Notes under the pieces: model-generated
Told to the model about the DNA's origin: nothing
What the model saw: the letters and a program-made list of their open reading frames with translations, nothing else
Database searches by the model: none
Translations under genes and position numbers: made by a program
In this document: in pieces, positions 56,422-64,000 of the stretch
Numbering within the stretch: position 1 is the first letter of the stretch
Layout: each line of letters begins with the position of its first letter
Source: Pseudomonas sp. FP2335
GTDB lineage: Bacteria; Pseudomonadota; Gammaproteobacteria; Pseudomonadales; Pseudomonadaceae
Direction: 5' to 3'
DNA: 64,000 bases
Assembly: GCF_030687535.1 (NCBI RefSeq)
Contig: NZ_CP117437.1
Coordinates: 5,763,501 to 5,827,500 of the forward strand

Positions 56422-57138
56422 ATGACCGATAAGCCTCAAGTACCCGCACAAGCATCCCCGAGCGACAGTCTGGAGGCCGCTGCCGTCGCGGCGTACCTTG
56501 AGGCTAATCCGGACTTCTTCGTCGAACACGAGGAGCTGCTGCCGGCCCTGCGCATCCCCCACCAGCGCGGCGACACCGTGTCGCTGGTGGAGCGGCAGAT
56601 GAAGATCCTGCGCGAGCGCAACATCGAAATGCGCCACAAGCTCTCGCACCTGATGGACGTGGCCCGCGACAACGACCGCCTGTTCGAGAAAACCCGCCGC
56701 CTGATCCTCACACTGATGGACGCCACCAGCCTGGAAGAAACGGTGATCGCCGTGGAAGACAGCCTGCGCCAGGATTTCCAGGTGCCCTTTGTCAGCCTGA
56801 TCCTGTTCAGCGACAACCCGATGCCGGTGGGGCGATGGGTCAGCGGTGCCGAAGCACAGACCGCCATCGGCGGCCTGCTGTCCGAAGGCAAGACCATCAG
56901 CGGCACCCTGCGCGAGCATGAGCTGGACTTCCTGTTTGGCGCCGAACAGCGCAAGCAGATCGGCTCCACTGCCGTCGTCGCCCTCAGCCATCAAGGCCTG
57001 CATGGCGTTCTCGCCATCGCCAGCCGCGACCCGGCGCACTACAAAAGCTCGGTGGGTACGTTGTTCTTGACCTACATCGCCGAAGTGCTGGGCCGCGTCC
57101 TGCCGCGTTTCACCACCGCCCTGCGCGCGGTGCGCTAG
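56422..57138 (+). CDS. DUF484 family protein
   Basis: 238 residues. Short N-terminal helices ('[28 protein letters not shown]'), a coiled coil ('[37 protein letters not shown]') and a GAF-like domain ('[12 protein letters not shown]', '[13 protein letters not shown]'). Function unknown; the gene is consistently upstream of xerC, which starts 2 nt after its stop. Confidence 0.92.
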   Translation: MTDKPQVPAQASPSDSLEAAAVAAYLEANPDFFVEHEELLPALRIPHQRGDTVSLVERQMKILRERNIEMRHKLSHLMDVARDNDRLFEKTRRLILTLMDATSLEETVIAVEDSLRQDFQVPFVSLILFSDNPMPVGRWVSGAEAQTAIGGLLSEGKTISGTLREHELDFLFGAEQRKQIGSTAVVALSHQGLHGVLAIASRDPAHYKSSVGTLFLTYIAEVLGRVLPRFTTALRAVR

Positions 57139-57140
57139 GC

Positions 57141-58040
57141 ATGGAACGGCAACTGGACGCTTACTGCGCTCACCTGCGCAGCGAGCGCCAGGTGTCGCCC
57201 CACACCCTGGAAGCCTATCGGCGCGACTTGAACAAGGTCCTGGCGTACTGCGAAAAACAGCAGATCGCCAGCTGGAAGGCCCTGGACATCCAAAGCCTGC
57301 GCAGCTTGATTGCTCGCCTGCACCAGGCCGGCCAATCCTCGCGCAGCCTGTCGCGCCTGCTGTCGGCGGTGCGCGGCCTGTATCACTATCTCAATCGCGA
57401 AGGCCTGTGCGAGCACGACCCGGCCAATGGCCTGTCACCGCCCAAAGGCGAGCGACGCCTGCCCAAGACCCTCGACACCGACCGCGCCCTGCAATTGCTC
57501 GACGGTGCGGTCGAGGACGACTTCCTGGCCCATCGCGACCAGGCGATCCTCGAACTGTTCTATTCCTCAGGTCTGCGCCTGTCGGAACTGACCGGCCTGA
57601 ACCTGGATCAACTGGACCTGGCGGACGGCCTGGTGCAAGTGCTGGGCAAAGGCAGCAAGACCCGAGTGCTGCCGGTGGGCCGCAAAGCCCGCGAAGCCCT
57701 GCAACTGTGGCTGCCGCTGCGGTTGTTGACCAACCCGGCGGACGACGCGGTGTTTGTCAGCCAACAAGGCCGACGCCTGGGGCCACGTGCCATCCAATTG
57801 CGCGTCAAGGCGGCGGGCGAGCGTGAATTGGGCCAGAACCTGCACCCGCACATGCTGCGCCACTCCTTCGCCAGCCATTTGCTCGAATCATCCCAGGACC
57901 TGCGCGCGGTGCAGGAACTGCTCGGCCACGCCGACATCAAGACCACGCAGATCTACACCCACCTGGATTTCCAACACCTGGCAACGGTGTACGACAGCGC
58001 CCATCCACGGGCCAAACGCATCAAGGGCGGCGACTCATGA
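57141..58040 (+). CDS. xerC: Tyrosine recombinase XerC
   Basis: 299 residues. SAM-like N-terminal domain, then the catalytic set R146 (GLRLSEL), K170 (VLGKGSK), H237-x-x-R240 (HMLRHSF), H263 (LGHAD) and nucleophile Y272. Acts with XerD at dif to resolve chromosome dimers. In pseudomonads also known as sss, needed for root colonisation in fluorescens strains. ATGA overlap with the following HAD gene. Confidence 0.97.
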   Translation: MERQLDAYCAHLRSERQVSPHTLEAYRRDLNKVLAYCEKQQIASWKALDIQSLRSLIARLHQAGQSSRSLSRLLSAVRGLYHYLNREGLCEHDPANGLSPPKGERRLPKTLDTDRALQLLDGAVEDDFLAHRDQAILELFYSSGLRLSELTGLNLDQLDLADGLVQVLGKGSKTRVLPVGRKAREALQLWLPLRLLTNPADDAVFVSQQGRRLGPRAIQLRVKAAGERELGQNLHPHMLRHSFASHLLESSQDLRAVQELLGHADIKTTQIYTHLDFQHLATVYDSAHPRAKRIKGGDS

Positions 58041-58732
58041 GTATCAAGCTGATCACCTTCGACCTGGACGACACGCTCTGGGACAACGTACCCGTCATCA
58101 TCAGCGCCGAAGCGTCGATGCGTGAATGGCTGGCGAACCACGCGTCGAAGGTCGGCGACTTGCCCCTGGAGCATTTCGCCAGCCTGCGCCAGCAGGTGCT
58201 GGAGCGCCATCCGGAGCTGAAGCACCGCATCAGCGTGCTGCGCCACCGGGTGTTGATGCATGCCTTTGAAGAAGCCGGTTATCCACAGCCCGAGGCCACA
58301 CAAATGGCCGATGTGTGTTTTGAGGCGTTCATTCATGCGCGTCATCAGCTCACCCCGTTCCCTGAAACCGAACCGATGCTGCAAGCGCTGCGTCAGCACT
58401 TCCTGCTAGGGGTAATCACCAACGGCAATGCCGATGTGCAGCGCGTTGGCCTGGCCGACTACTTCCACTTTGCCCTGCGCGCCGAAGACATCGGGATTGC
58501 CAAACCAGATGCGCGATTGTTTCAGGAGGCTATGAAGCGCGGCGGCGTGGAGGCCAGTGCGGCGGTGCATATCGGCGATCATCCAGGGGATGACATTGCC
58601 GGGGCGCAGCAGGCGGGGTTGCGGGCGGTGTGGTTCAACCCGACGGGCAAGGTGTGGGATGCAGATAAGCGCCCGGATGCCGAGATTCGTAACCTGGCGC
58701 AATTGCCAGAGTTGCTTCGCGGCTGGCAGTAA
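58037..58732 (+). CDS. HAD-superfamily hydrolase (YigB-like)
   Basis: 231 residues. Motif I D9-L-D11-D-T, motif II 'VITNGN', motif III Lys in 'IAKPDARLF' and motif IV '[12 protein letters not shown]'. A C1-type cap lies between. Homologues such as YigB dephosphorylate FMN and small phosphorylated metabolites. Last gene of the lptM-to-HAD run, translationally coupled to xerC, followed by a REPIN. Confidence 0.93.
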   Translation: MSIKLITFDLDDTLWDNVPVIISAEASMREWLANHASKVGDLPLEHFASLRQQVLERHPELKHRISVLRHRVLMHAFEEAGYPQPEATQMADVCFEAFIHARHQLTPFPETEPMLQALRQHFLLGVITNGNADVQRVGLADYFHFALRAEDIGIAKPDARLFQEAMKRGGVEASAAVHIGDHPGDDIAGAQQAGLRAVWFNPTGKVWDADKRPDAEIRNLAQLPELLRGWQ

Positions 58733-58749
58733 AAACGCAGATCAAACCT

Positions 58750-58836
58750 GTGGGAGCGGGCTTGCTCGCGAATGCGGTGTGTCAGTCAGCACATCAGTAA
58801 CTGACAGACTGCATTCGCGAGCAAGCCCGCTCCCAC
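58750..58836. repeat. REPIN, CTCGCG variant
   Basis: Intact inverted arms between the HAD gene and the convergent sutA gene. Confidence 0.9.
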
Positions 58837-58877
58837 ATTGGGTATGCGGCGGGCCTTAGGAAATTATTCCAGACATG

Positions 58878-58905
58878 AAAAAGCCCGCAGCGACGGCGGG
58901 CTTTT
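58878..58905 (-). terminator. Intrinsic terminator after sutA
   Basis: Stem AAGCCCGC / GCGGGCTT with T-run on the minus strand, 20 bp beyond the sutA stop. Confidence 0.88.
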
Positions 58906-58926
58906 CTTACAAGCAGGTGGCTGACC

Positions 58927-59259
58927 TCAGATAGGTCGGCTGCCGTACTTGTTATCCGGCTTCTTCGGTGGATCTGCCACCACGTTGGCCTCGACTTCCT
59001 GCACTTTGCCGCCTTTGGCGAGGAATTCTTCCATCGCGCGGGCCAGCGCATCGCGCTCTTTGTTCTTGGCTTCAACGCTCGGCAGTTCATCTACCGAAAC
59101 GGCGGCCTTGGCTTTGCCTTTGGCCTTGGGAGCAGCGTCGTCGCCACTGTCATCGACCTCGTCGGCACTGTCATCATCCGCTGCAACTTCAAGACCTTCA
59201 TCGGTCTCGTCGTCATCACCTACTTCGAGGTCGTCGTTTTCCAGATCATCGTCGCTCAT
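58927..59259 (-). CDS. sutA: RNA polymerase-associated transcription factor SutA
   Basis: 110 residues. Long acidic, disordered N-terminus (Asp/Glu rich to about residue 45), a Lys/Ala link, a short amphipathic helix 'EAKNKERDALARAMEEFLAKGG' and the conserved tail 'VVADPPKKPDNKYGSRPI'. This is the layout of SutA, which binds RNA polymerase and raises ribosomal and maintenance transcription in slow-growing P. aeruginosa. GAGG precedes the ATG. Own terminator. Confidence 0.9.
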   Translation of the reverse strand: MSDDDLENDDLEVGDDDETDEGLEVAADDDSADEVDDSGDDAAPKAKGKAKAAVSVDELPSVEAKNKERDALARAMEEFLAKGGKVQEVEANVVADPPKKPDNKYGSRPI

Positions 59260-59604
59260 GTTCTACCTCATGACTTGCGAAAAGCAGATTAGTTATAGCC
59301 CAGCTTCATCCCCTGTCGAGGCCGCTGGAAAAAAATCAACATCCACCGGATAACCAGTGGCTTATGCCCCATCACCGTGCAAGATGGCGAGGACTTTACG
59401 AGCACCGCCGTGTTCACGCTGCTCGCCGGATAAATACAGTTCTGCGCCCATCGGCGCGCATTCTAGCGCGCTCAGGAAAAAAACAAAGTGCCGAATACGC
59501 CTACATGCCTGTAAGACATTCGCATGCTTGAAAGTGGCTTGTGTGCCCCATCACAAACACAACGCAAAAACCGTTACAGCTTTGAGACACTGACAAACGC
59601 CAGG
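59260..59604. other. Intergenic region upstream of sutA
   Basis: About 345 bp with no supported gene. It holds the sutA leader and promoter and ends at the amtB terminator. Short frames in it lack ribosome sites. Confidence 0.45.
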
Positions 59605-59638
59605 CAAAAAAATGCCCGGCAAGCCGGGCATCTTTTTT
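59605..59638 (-). terminator. Intrinsic terminator after amtB
   Basis: Stem ATGCCCGGC-AA-GCCGGGCAT with T-run on the minus strand; A/T tracts on both sides allow bidirectional use. Confidence 0.9.
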
Positions 59639-59646
59639 CCGCGTAC

Positions 59647-60984
59647 TTACAAGTTGTAGCCGCGTTCGTTGTGTTGTGCCAGGTCGAGGCCGACAGCCTC
59701 TTCCTCTTCGGTAACCCGCAGGCCCATGACCATGTCCAGCACCTTGAGGATGATGTAGGTCACGATCGCCGTGTAGATCACGGTGAAGCCGACACCTTTG
59801 CACTGGATCCAGACCTGCGCAGCAACGTCAGTCACGGTGCCGAAGCCGCCCAGGGCTGGCGCTGCGAACACACCGGTCAGGATTGCACCGACGATACCGC
59901 CGATACCGTGCACGCCGAAGGCGTCCAGGGAGTCGTCGTAGCCCAGCTTGCGCTTGAGGCTGGTAGCGCAGAAGAAGCAGACCACACCGGCCACCAGGCC
60001 GATCACCAGGGCGCCCATCGGGCCCACGGTGCCTGCGGCTGGCGTTACAGCAACCAGGCCGGCCACGACACCCGAGGCAATACCCAGTGCGCTTGGCTTA
60101 CCATGGGTGATCCACTCGGCGAACATCCAGCCCAGCGCTGCAGCAGCGGTCGCGATCTGGGTGACCAGCATCGCCATACCGGCGGTGCCGTTGGCCGCAG
60201 CGGCGGAACCGGCGTTGAAGCCGAACCAGCCCACCCACAGCATGGCCGCGCCGATCAGGGTGTAACCCAGGTTGTGCGGGGCCATCGGGGTGGTCGGGTA
60301 GCCTTTACGCTTGCCGAGCACGATGCACGCCACCAGGCCAGCCACACCGGCATTGATGTGCACCACGGTGCCGCCGGCGAAGTCCAGCACGCCCCAGTCC
60401 CACAGCAGGCCACCGTTACCGCTCCAGACCATGTGCGCGATCGGCGCATAGACCAGGGTGAACCAGATCGCCATGAAGATCAGCATCGCGGAGAACTTCA
60501 TGCGCTCGGCGAAGGCACCGACGATCAGCGCCGGAGTGATGATCGCGAAGGTCATCTGGAAGGTGATGAACACCGCCTCGGGGAACAGTGCCGCAGGCCC
60601 GGTGATGCTGGCCGGGGTCACGCCCGCCAGGAACGCCTTGCCCATGCCGCCGAAGAAGGAGTTGAAGTTGACGACGCCCTGCTCCATCCCGGTCGTATCA
60701 AAGGCGATGCTGTAGCCGTAGACGACCCACAGGATGCTGATCAGGCCGGTGATGGCGAAGCACTGCATCATCACGGAAAGAATGTTTTTGGAGCGCACCA
60801 TGCCGCCGTAGAACAGCGCCAGGCCTGGAATGGTCATGAACAGCACCAGCGCGGTGGATGTGAGCATCCACGCCGTGTCGCCGGAATTGAGGACTGGAGC
60901 AGCCACTTCGTCTGCCGCCATGGCCAGGCTTGGCATTACGATGGACAACAGGGCTCCTAGCCCTGCGAATTTACGCAGAGTCAT
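59647..60984 (-). CDS. amtB: Ammonium transporter AmtB
   Basis: 445 residues. Signal peptide 'LLSIVMPSLAMA', eleven membrane helices, the pore twin histidines in 'FAGGTVVHINAGVAGL' and 'FGVHGIGGIVGAIL', and the ammonium-selectivity region 'FFGGMVRSKN'/'FYGGMVRS'. Trimeric inner-membrane channel for ammonium. AGGAG precedes the ATG. It lies 34 nt downstream of glnK on the same strand, the usual nitrogen-controlled pair; GlnK blocks the channel when nitrogen is ample. Confidence 0.97.
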   Translation of the reverse strand: MTLRKFAGLGALLSIVMPSLAMAADEVAAPVLNSGDTAWMLTSTALVLFMTIPGLALFYGGMVRSKNILSVMMQCFAITGLISILWVVYGYSIAFDTTGMEQGVVNFNSFFGGMGKAFLAGVTPASITGPAALFPEAVFITFQMTFAIITPALIVGAFAERMKFSAMLIFMAIWFTLVYAPIAHMVWSGNGGLLWDWGVLDFAGGTVVHINAGVAGLVACIVLGKRKGYPTTPMAPHNLGYTLIGAAMLWVGWFGFNAGSAAAANGTAGMAMLVTQIATAAAALGWMFAEWITHGKPSALGIASGVVAGLVAVTPAAGTVGPMGALVIGLVAGVVCFFCATSLKRKLGYDDSLDAFGVHGIGGIVGAILTGVFAAPALGGFGTVTDVAAQVWIQCKGVGFTVIYTAIVTYIILKVLDMVMGLRVTEEEEAVGLDLAQHNERGYNL

Positions 60985-61018
60985 ATTGTTTTCTCCTGGG
61001 GCGTTGGGGTTTGGCGGC

Positions 61019-61447
<429 letters not shown>

Positions 61448-61458
61448 TCAACGGCAGT

Positions 61459-61474
61459 TGCCATTGCGACACCA
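61459..61474 (-). promoter_or_regulatory. Candidate sigma-54 promoter of glnK-amtB
   Basis: On the minus strand TGGTGTCGCAATGGCA keeps the invariant GG and GC dinucleotides exactly 10 nt apart and four of five bases of the TTGCA box, but the TGGCAC box is only half matched. It lies about 100 nt upstream of glnK. The rest of 61358-61780 shows GCACTG/CAGTGC repeats that could be activator sites. Confidence 0.35.
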
Positions 61475-61780
61475 GCGAACCACTGGTGACGAAACCTGTA
61501 CCCCTGATCCGTCGGCGCACTGCATTCGTCACAGCGACTGCATCAGTGCATGGGTCATGATCGTCTAAGCAGAAACCTTGCCAGCTCCGTAAAAATCACT
61601 GAAATCAGTCCTTTGCCCACTTCTGTCCACCTTCGGGGCTTTTTGGCGGCCGTATTGCGCACAAAAACAGTGCGCAGCCGGACGGCACGTTGCGCGAAAA
61701 GCGTGCGCCCCACGCGGTGAAAAAGACTATAGACGCTGCGTGATACACTGCCGGCCAACAGTTATTCCGGAATATTTCCC

Positions 61781-62044
61781 ATGCTCGCGCCCAAAGATCT
61801 CCTCGACGCCCTGAGCGGCCATGCCTCTCGCCTGTTCAGCGGCGACACCCCGCTGCCCCGCAACGAAATCGAAAGCCAGTTCAAGGCGCTGTTGCAAAGC
61901 GGCTTCAGCAAGCTCGACCTGGTGAGCCGGGAAGAGTTTGACAGCCAGATGGTCGTGCTGGCCCGCACACGTGCGCGGCTGGAGAGCCTGGAAGCGAAGG
62001 TCGCCGAACTGGAAGCACGATTGACGCCGCCATCTGCTGAATAA
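61781..62044 (+). CDS. ubiK: Ubiquinone biosynthesis accessory factor UbiK (YqiC family)
   Basis: 87 residues: N-terminal amphipathic helix 'PKDLLDALSGHASRLF', 'EIESQFKALLQSGFSKLDLVSREEFDSQ' and a C-terminal coiled coil 'LARTRARLESLEAKVAELEARL' that trimerises. Works with UbiJ in the cytosolic ubiquinone-synthesis complex. Fits the BMFP domain. It stands alone between glnK's promoter region and a REPIN. Confidence 0.93.
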   Translation: MLAPKDLLDALSGHASRLFSGDTPLPRNEIESQFKALLQSGFSKLDLVSREEFDSQMVVLARTRARLESLEAKVAELEARLTPPSAE

Positions 62045-62056
62045 ACGCGGCCCATT

Positions 62057-62144
62057 GTGGGAGCGGGCTTGCTCGCGAAGGCGGGGTGTCAGTCTCCGAG
62101 TTTATTGACTGACCCACCGCCTTCGCGAGCAAGCCCGCTCCCAC
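62057..62144. repeat. REPIN, CTCGCG variant
   Basis: Intact inverted arms between ubiK and yifB. Confidence 0.9.
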
Positions 62145-62260
62145 ATTTGGCCCCGTCGCTCTCTGGATACGTTCTGTAAAACCTCCCGCCATCGATAGTT
62201 TCACTCCTCGTCTACCCTTGAAAAGCCCGCAGGATGCGGCCCCCATTTCAAGGAACGAGC

Positions 62261-63772
62261 ATGTCCCTCGCCATCGTCCACAGTCGCGCCCAGGTCGGCG
62301 TCGAAGCCCCTTCCGTCACCGTTGAAGTGCACATGGCCAATGGTCTGCCGTCCCTCACCCTGGTGGGCTTGCCCGAAACCGCGGTCAAGGAAAGCAAGGA
62401 CCGCGTACGCAGTGCCATCCTCAACAGCGCGCTGCAATACCCGGCCCGGCGCATCACCCTCAACCTCGCGCCCGCCGACCTGCCCAAGGACGGCGGGCGG
62501 TTTGACCTGGCGATTGCCCTGGGAATCCTCGCGGCCAGCGTGCAGGTGCCGGCGTTGATGCTCGATGAGGTCGAATGCCTGGGTGAACTGGCCTTGTCGG
62601 GCGCCGTGCGGGCGGTCAAGGGCGTGTTGCCGGCGGCATTGGCCGCGCGCAAGGCTGGACGCACCGTGATAGTGCCGCGGGCCAATGCCGAGGAAGCCTG
62701 CCTGGCGTCGGGGCTGAAGGTGATTGCAGTGGATCATTTGCTGCAAGTGGTGGCCCATCTGAACGGGCACCAGCCCATTGAGCCCTACAAGTCCGATGGT
62801 TTGTTGTACCTGAACCGACCTTACCCGGACCTGAGCGAGGTACAGGGCCAACTCGCCGCCAAGCGCGCCTTGCTGATCGCCGCCGCCGGCGCGCACAACC
62901 TGTTGTTCAGCGGCCCGCCGGGCACCGGCAAGACCCTGCTTGCCAGCCGCTTGCCGGGCCTGTTGCCGCCGCTGAGTGAGCAGGAAGCCCTGGAGGTCGC
63001 CGCGATTCAATCGGTGGTCAGCCTGGAGCCGTTGAACCATTGGCCCCACCGGCCGTTCCGCCAGCCGCACCATTCGGCATCAGGGCCGGCGTTGGTCGGC
63101 GGCGGGTCGAAACCGCAGCCAGGGGAAATCACCCTGGCGCACCACGGCGTGTTGTTCCTGGATGAATTGCCGGAGTTCGACCGCAAGGTCCTGGAGGTAC
63201 TGCGCGAGCCCCTGGAGTCAGGGCATATCGTCATCTCCCGCGCCCGCGACCGGGTGAGTTTCCCGGCGCGCTTTCAACTGGTGGCCGCGATGAACCCCTG
63301 CCCCTGCGGCTACCTGGGCGATGCCAGCGGACGCTGTCGCTGCACGCCGGAACAGATCCAGCGCTATCGCAACAAACTCTCCGGCCCGCTGCTGGACCGC
63401 ATCGACCTGCACCTGACCGTTGCCCGGGAAGCCACCGCATTGAACCCCACGCCGCAAAGTGGCGACAACACGGCCACCGCCTCGGCGCAGGTTGCCCAGG
63501 CGCGGGAGCGCCAACACAACCGCCAGCGCTGCGCCAACGCCTTCCTGGATTTGCCCGGGCTGCGCCGGCACTGCGCGCTGTCCAAGCCGGATGAAGCGTG
63601 GCTGGAAAGCGCGTGCGAGCGTTTGACCCTATCCCTCAGGGCCGCCCATCGGCTGTTGAAAGTCGCCCGCACCCTGGCGGACCTGGAGTGTGTGGACACC
63701 ATCACCCGCCCGCACCTGGCCGAAGCGCTGCAATACCGGCCAGTCGCCTGCGGCCAGGCCGATCAACGGTAG
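62261..63772 (+). CDS. YifB/ComM-type Mg-chelatase-like AAA ATPase
   Basis: 503 residues. Lon-protease-like N-terminal domain ('[32 protein letters not shown]'), a magnesium-chelatase AAA core with Walker A '[10 protein letters not shown]' and Walker B '[11 protein letters not shown]', a Cys-rich insert '[17 protein letters not shown]', and a C-terminal helical domain. ComM is a hexameric helicase that drives branch migration during natural transformation; the gene is widespread even in bacteria not known to be competent. AAGGAA precedes the ATG. Its end overlaps the convergent glyA gene by 10 nt. Confidence 0.95.
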   Translation: MSLAIVHSRAQVGVEAPSVTVEVHMANGLPSLTLVGLPETAVKESKDRVRSAILNSALQYPARRITLNLAPADLPKDGGRFDLAIALGILAASVQVPALMLDEVECLGELALSGAVRAVKGVLPAALAARKAGRTVIVPRANAEEACLASGLKVIAVDHLLQVVAHLNGHQPIEPYKSDGLLYLNRPYPDLSEVQGQLAAKRALLIAAAGAHNLLFSGPPGTGKTLLASRLPGLLPPLSEQEALEVAAIQSVVSLEPLNHWPHRPFRQPHHSASGPALVGGGSKPQPGEITLAHHGVLFLDELPEFDRKVLEVLREPLESGHIVISRARDRVSFPARFQLVAAMNPCPCGYLGDASGRCRCTPEQIQRYRNKLSGPLLDRIDLHLTVAREATALNPTPQSGDNTATASAQVAQARERQHNRQRCANAFLDLPGLRRHCALSKPDEAWLESACERLTLSLRAAHRLLKVARTLADLECVDTITRPHLAEALQYRPVACGQADQR

Positions 63773-64000
63773 ACCGGGTGACGCCGGCACAGCGCAATCA
63801 CCTGTTCGCGCACATGATGGGCGACTCTATCGCTGTCATCGCGCTCCATTGCGTCAAGTACGTCGCACAGCCAGCCGGCCAACTGCTCGCATTCGAATAC
63901 GCCGAAACCACGGGTGGTGACGGCCGGCGTGCCAATGCGCAGGCCCGAGGTCACAAACGGCGAACGTGGATCGTTGGGCACCGAGTTCTTGTTGGCGGTG
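63763..64000 (-). CDS. glyA: Serine hydroxymethyltransferase GlyA, C-terminal part
   Basis: Last ~79 codons of a gene that enters from the right edge. The stretch '[20 protein letters not shown]' and '[13 protein letters not shown]' is the highly conserved C-terminal substrate/folate region of GlyA, including the carboxylate-binding Arg, and the tail ends 'CRRHPVYR'. Makes glycine and methylene-tetrahydrofolate from serine. Pseudomonads have several GlyA paralogues and which one this is cannot be settled from the fragment. Confidence 0.93.
   Translation of the reverse strand, partial: TANKNSVPNDPRSPFVTSGLRIGTPAVTTRGFGVFECEQLAGWLCDVLDAMERDDSDRVAHHVREQVIALCRRHPVYR

Overview
The window is chromosomal DNA from a Pseudomonas of the fluorescens group. 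The support is the gene order rho-trxA ... ppx/ppk-hemB ... algP-fkl-algQ-dsbB-hemY-hemX-hemD-hemC-algR/argH ... cyaA-rnk-cyaY-lptM-lysA-dapF-xerC ... sutA-amtB-glnK-ubiK-yifB, which matches the Pseudomonas core order; the high GC content; an AlgP with Lys-Pro-Ala repeats; SutA; and eight REPIN-type palindromes carrying the GTGGGAGCGGGCTTGC arm common in fluorescens-group genomes. No tRNA, rRNA, CRISPR, transposase or phage gene was found.

Layout. 1-3.8 kb: the end of a FliL-like gene, a quinone oxidoreductase, glpT behind two GlpR-type operators, and a ChaC-type gamma-glutamylcyclotransferase. 3.8-7 kb: a TonB-dependent receptor divergent from a small outer-membrane barrel candidate that resembles PagP. 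7-11.5 kb: a flavodoxin-independent ferredoxin-type reductase coupled to ubiD, then rho and trxA, each with a clear intrinsic terminator. 11.6-20.3 kb: an accessory block between trxA and ppx, made of a FadR-type regulator divergent from an amino-acid ABC importer, then a chaperone-usher fimbrial operon whose first and last genes encode related pilin-like proteins. 20.3-28.6 kb: ppx and ppk (polyphosphate turnover), hemB, a DedA protein, a sterol-desaturase-like protein, elbB and a YaiI protein.

28.7-34.1 kb: a cytochrome c-FTR1 fusion iron permease divergent from a four-gene envelope cluster (COG3014-like lipoprotein, YcfL, LpoB, CsgG-like protein), one of the better candidates for an under-described system. 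34.2-39 kb: a LysE exporter, a short MscS protein coupled to an ABC-F ATPase, and algP. 39-46.3 kb: an FKBP isomerase, algQ, dsbB, and the tightly packed hemC-hemD-hemX-hemY series behind algR. Upstream of algR, where the partner sensor algZ is expected, only about 65 codons of its C-terminal ATPase domain remain, ending in an ATGA overlap with algR; this looks like a deleted kinase and an orphan response regulator.

46.8-53.9 kb: argH, a GST, two small conserved proteins, cyaA, rnk, a DUF1289 protein and cyaY. 54.1-58.7 kb: one co-directional run lptM-lysA-dapF-DUF484-xerC-HAD with short gaps or overlaps. 58.9-64 kb: sutA, the nitrogen pair glnK-amtB, ubiK, the ComM-like yifB, and the C-terminal end of a glyA gene at the right edge. 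Six pairs of convergent genes overlap at their 3' ends, which shows how compact the core is, while REPINs occupy most of the roomier gene ends.
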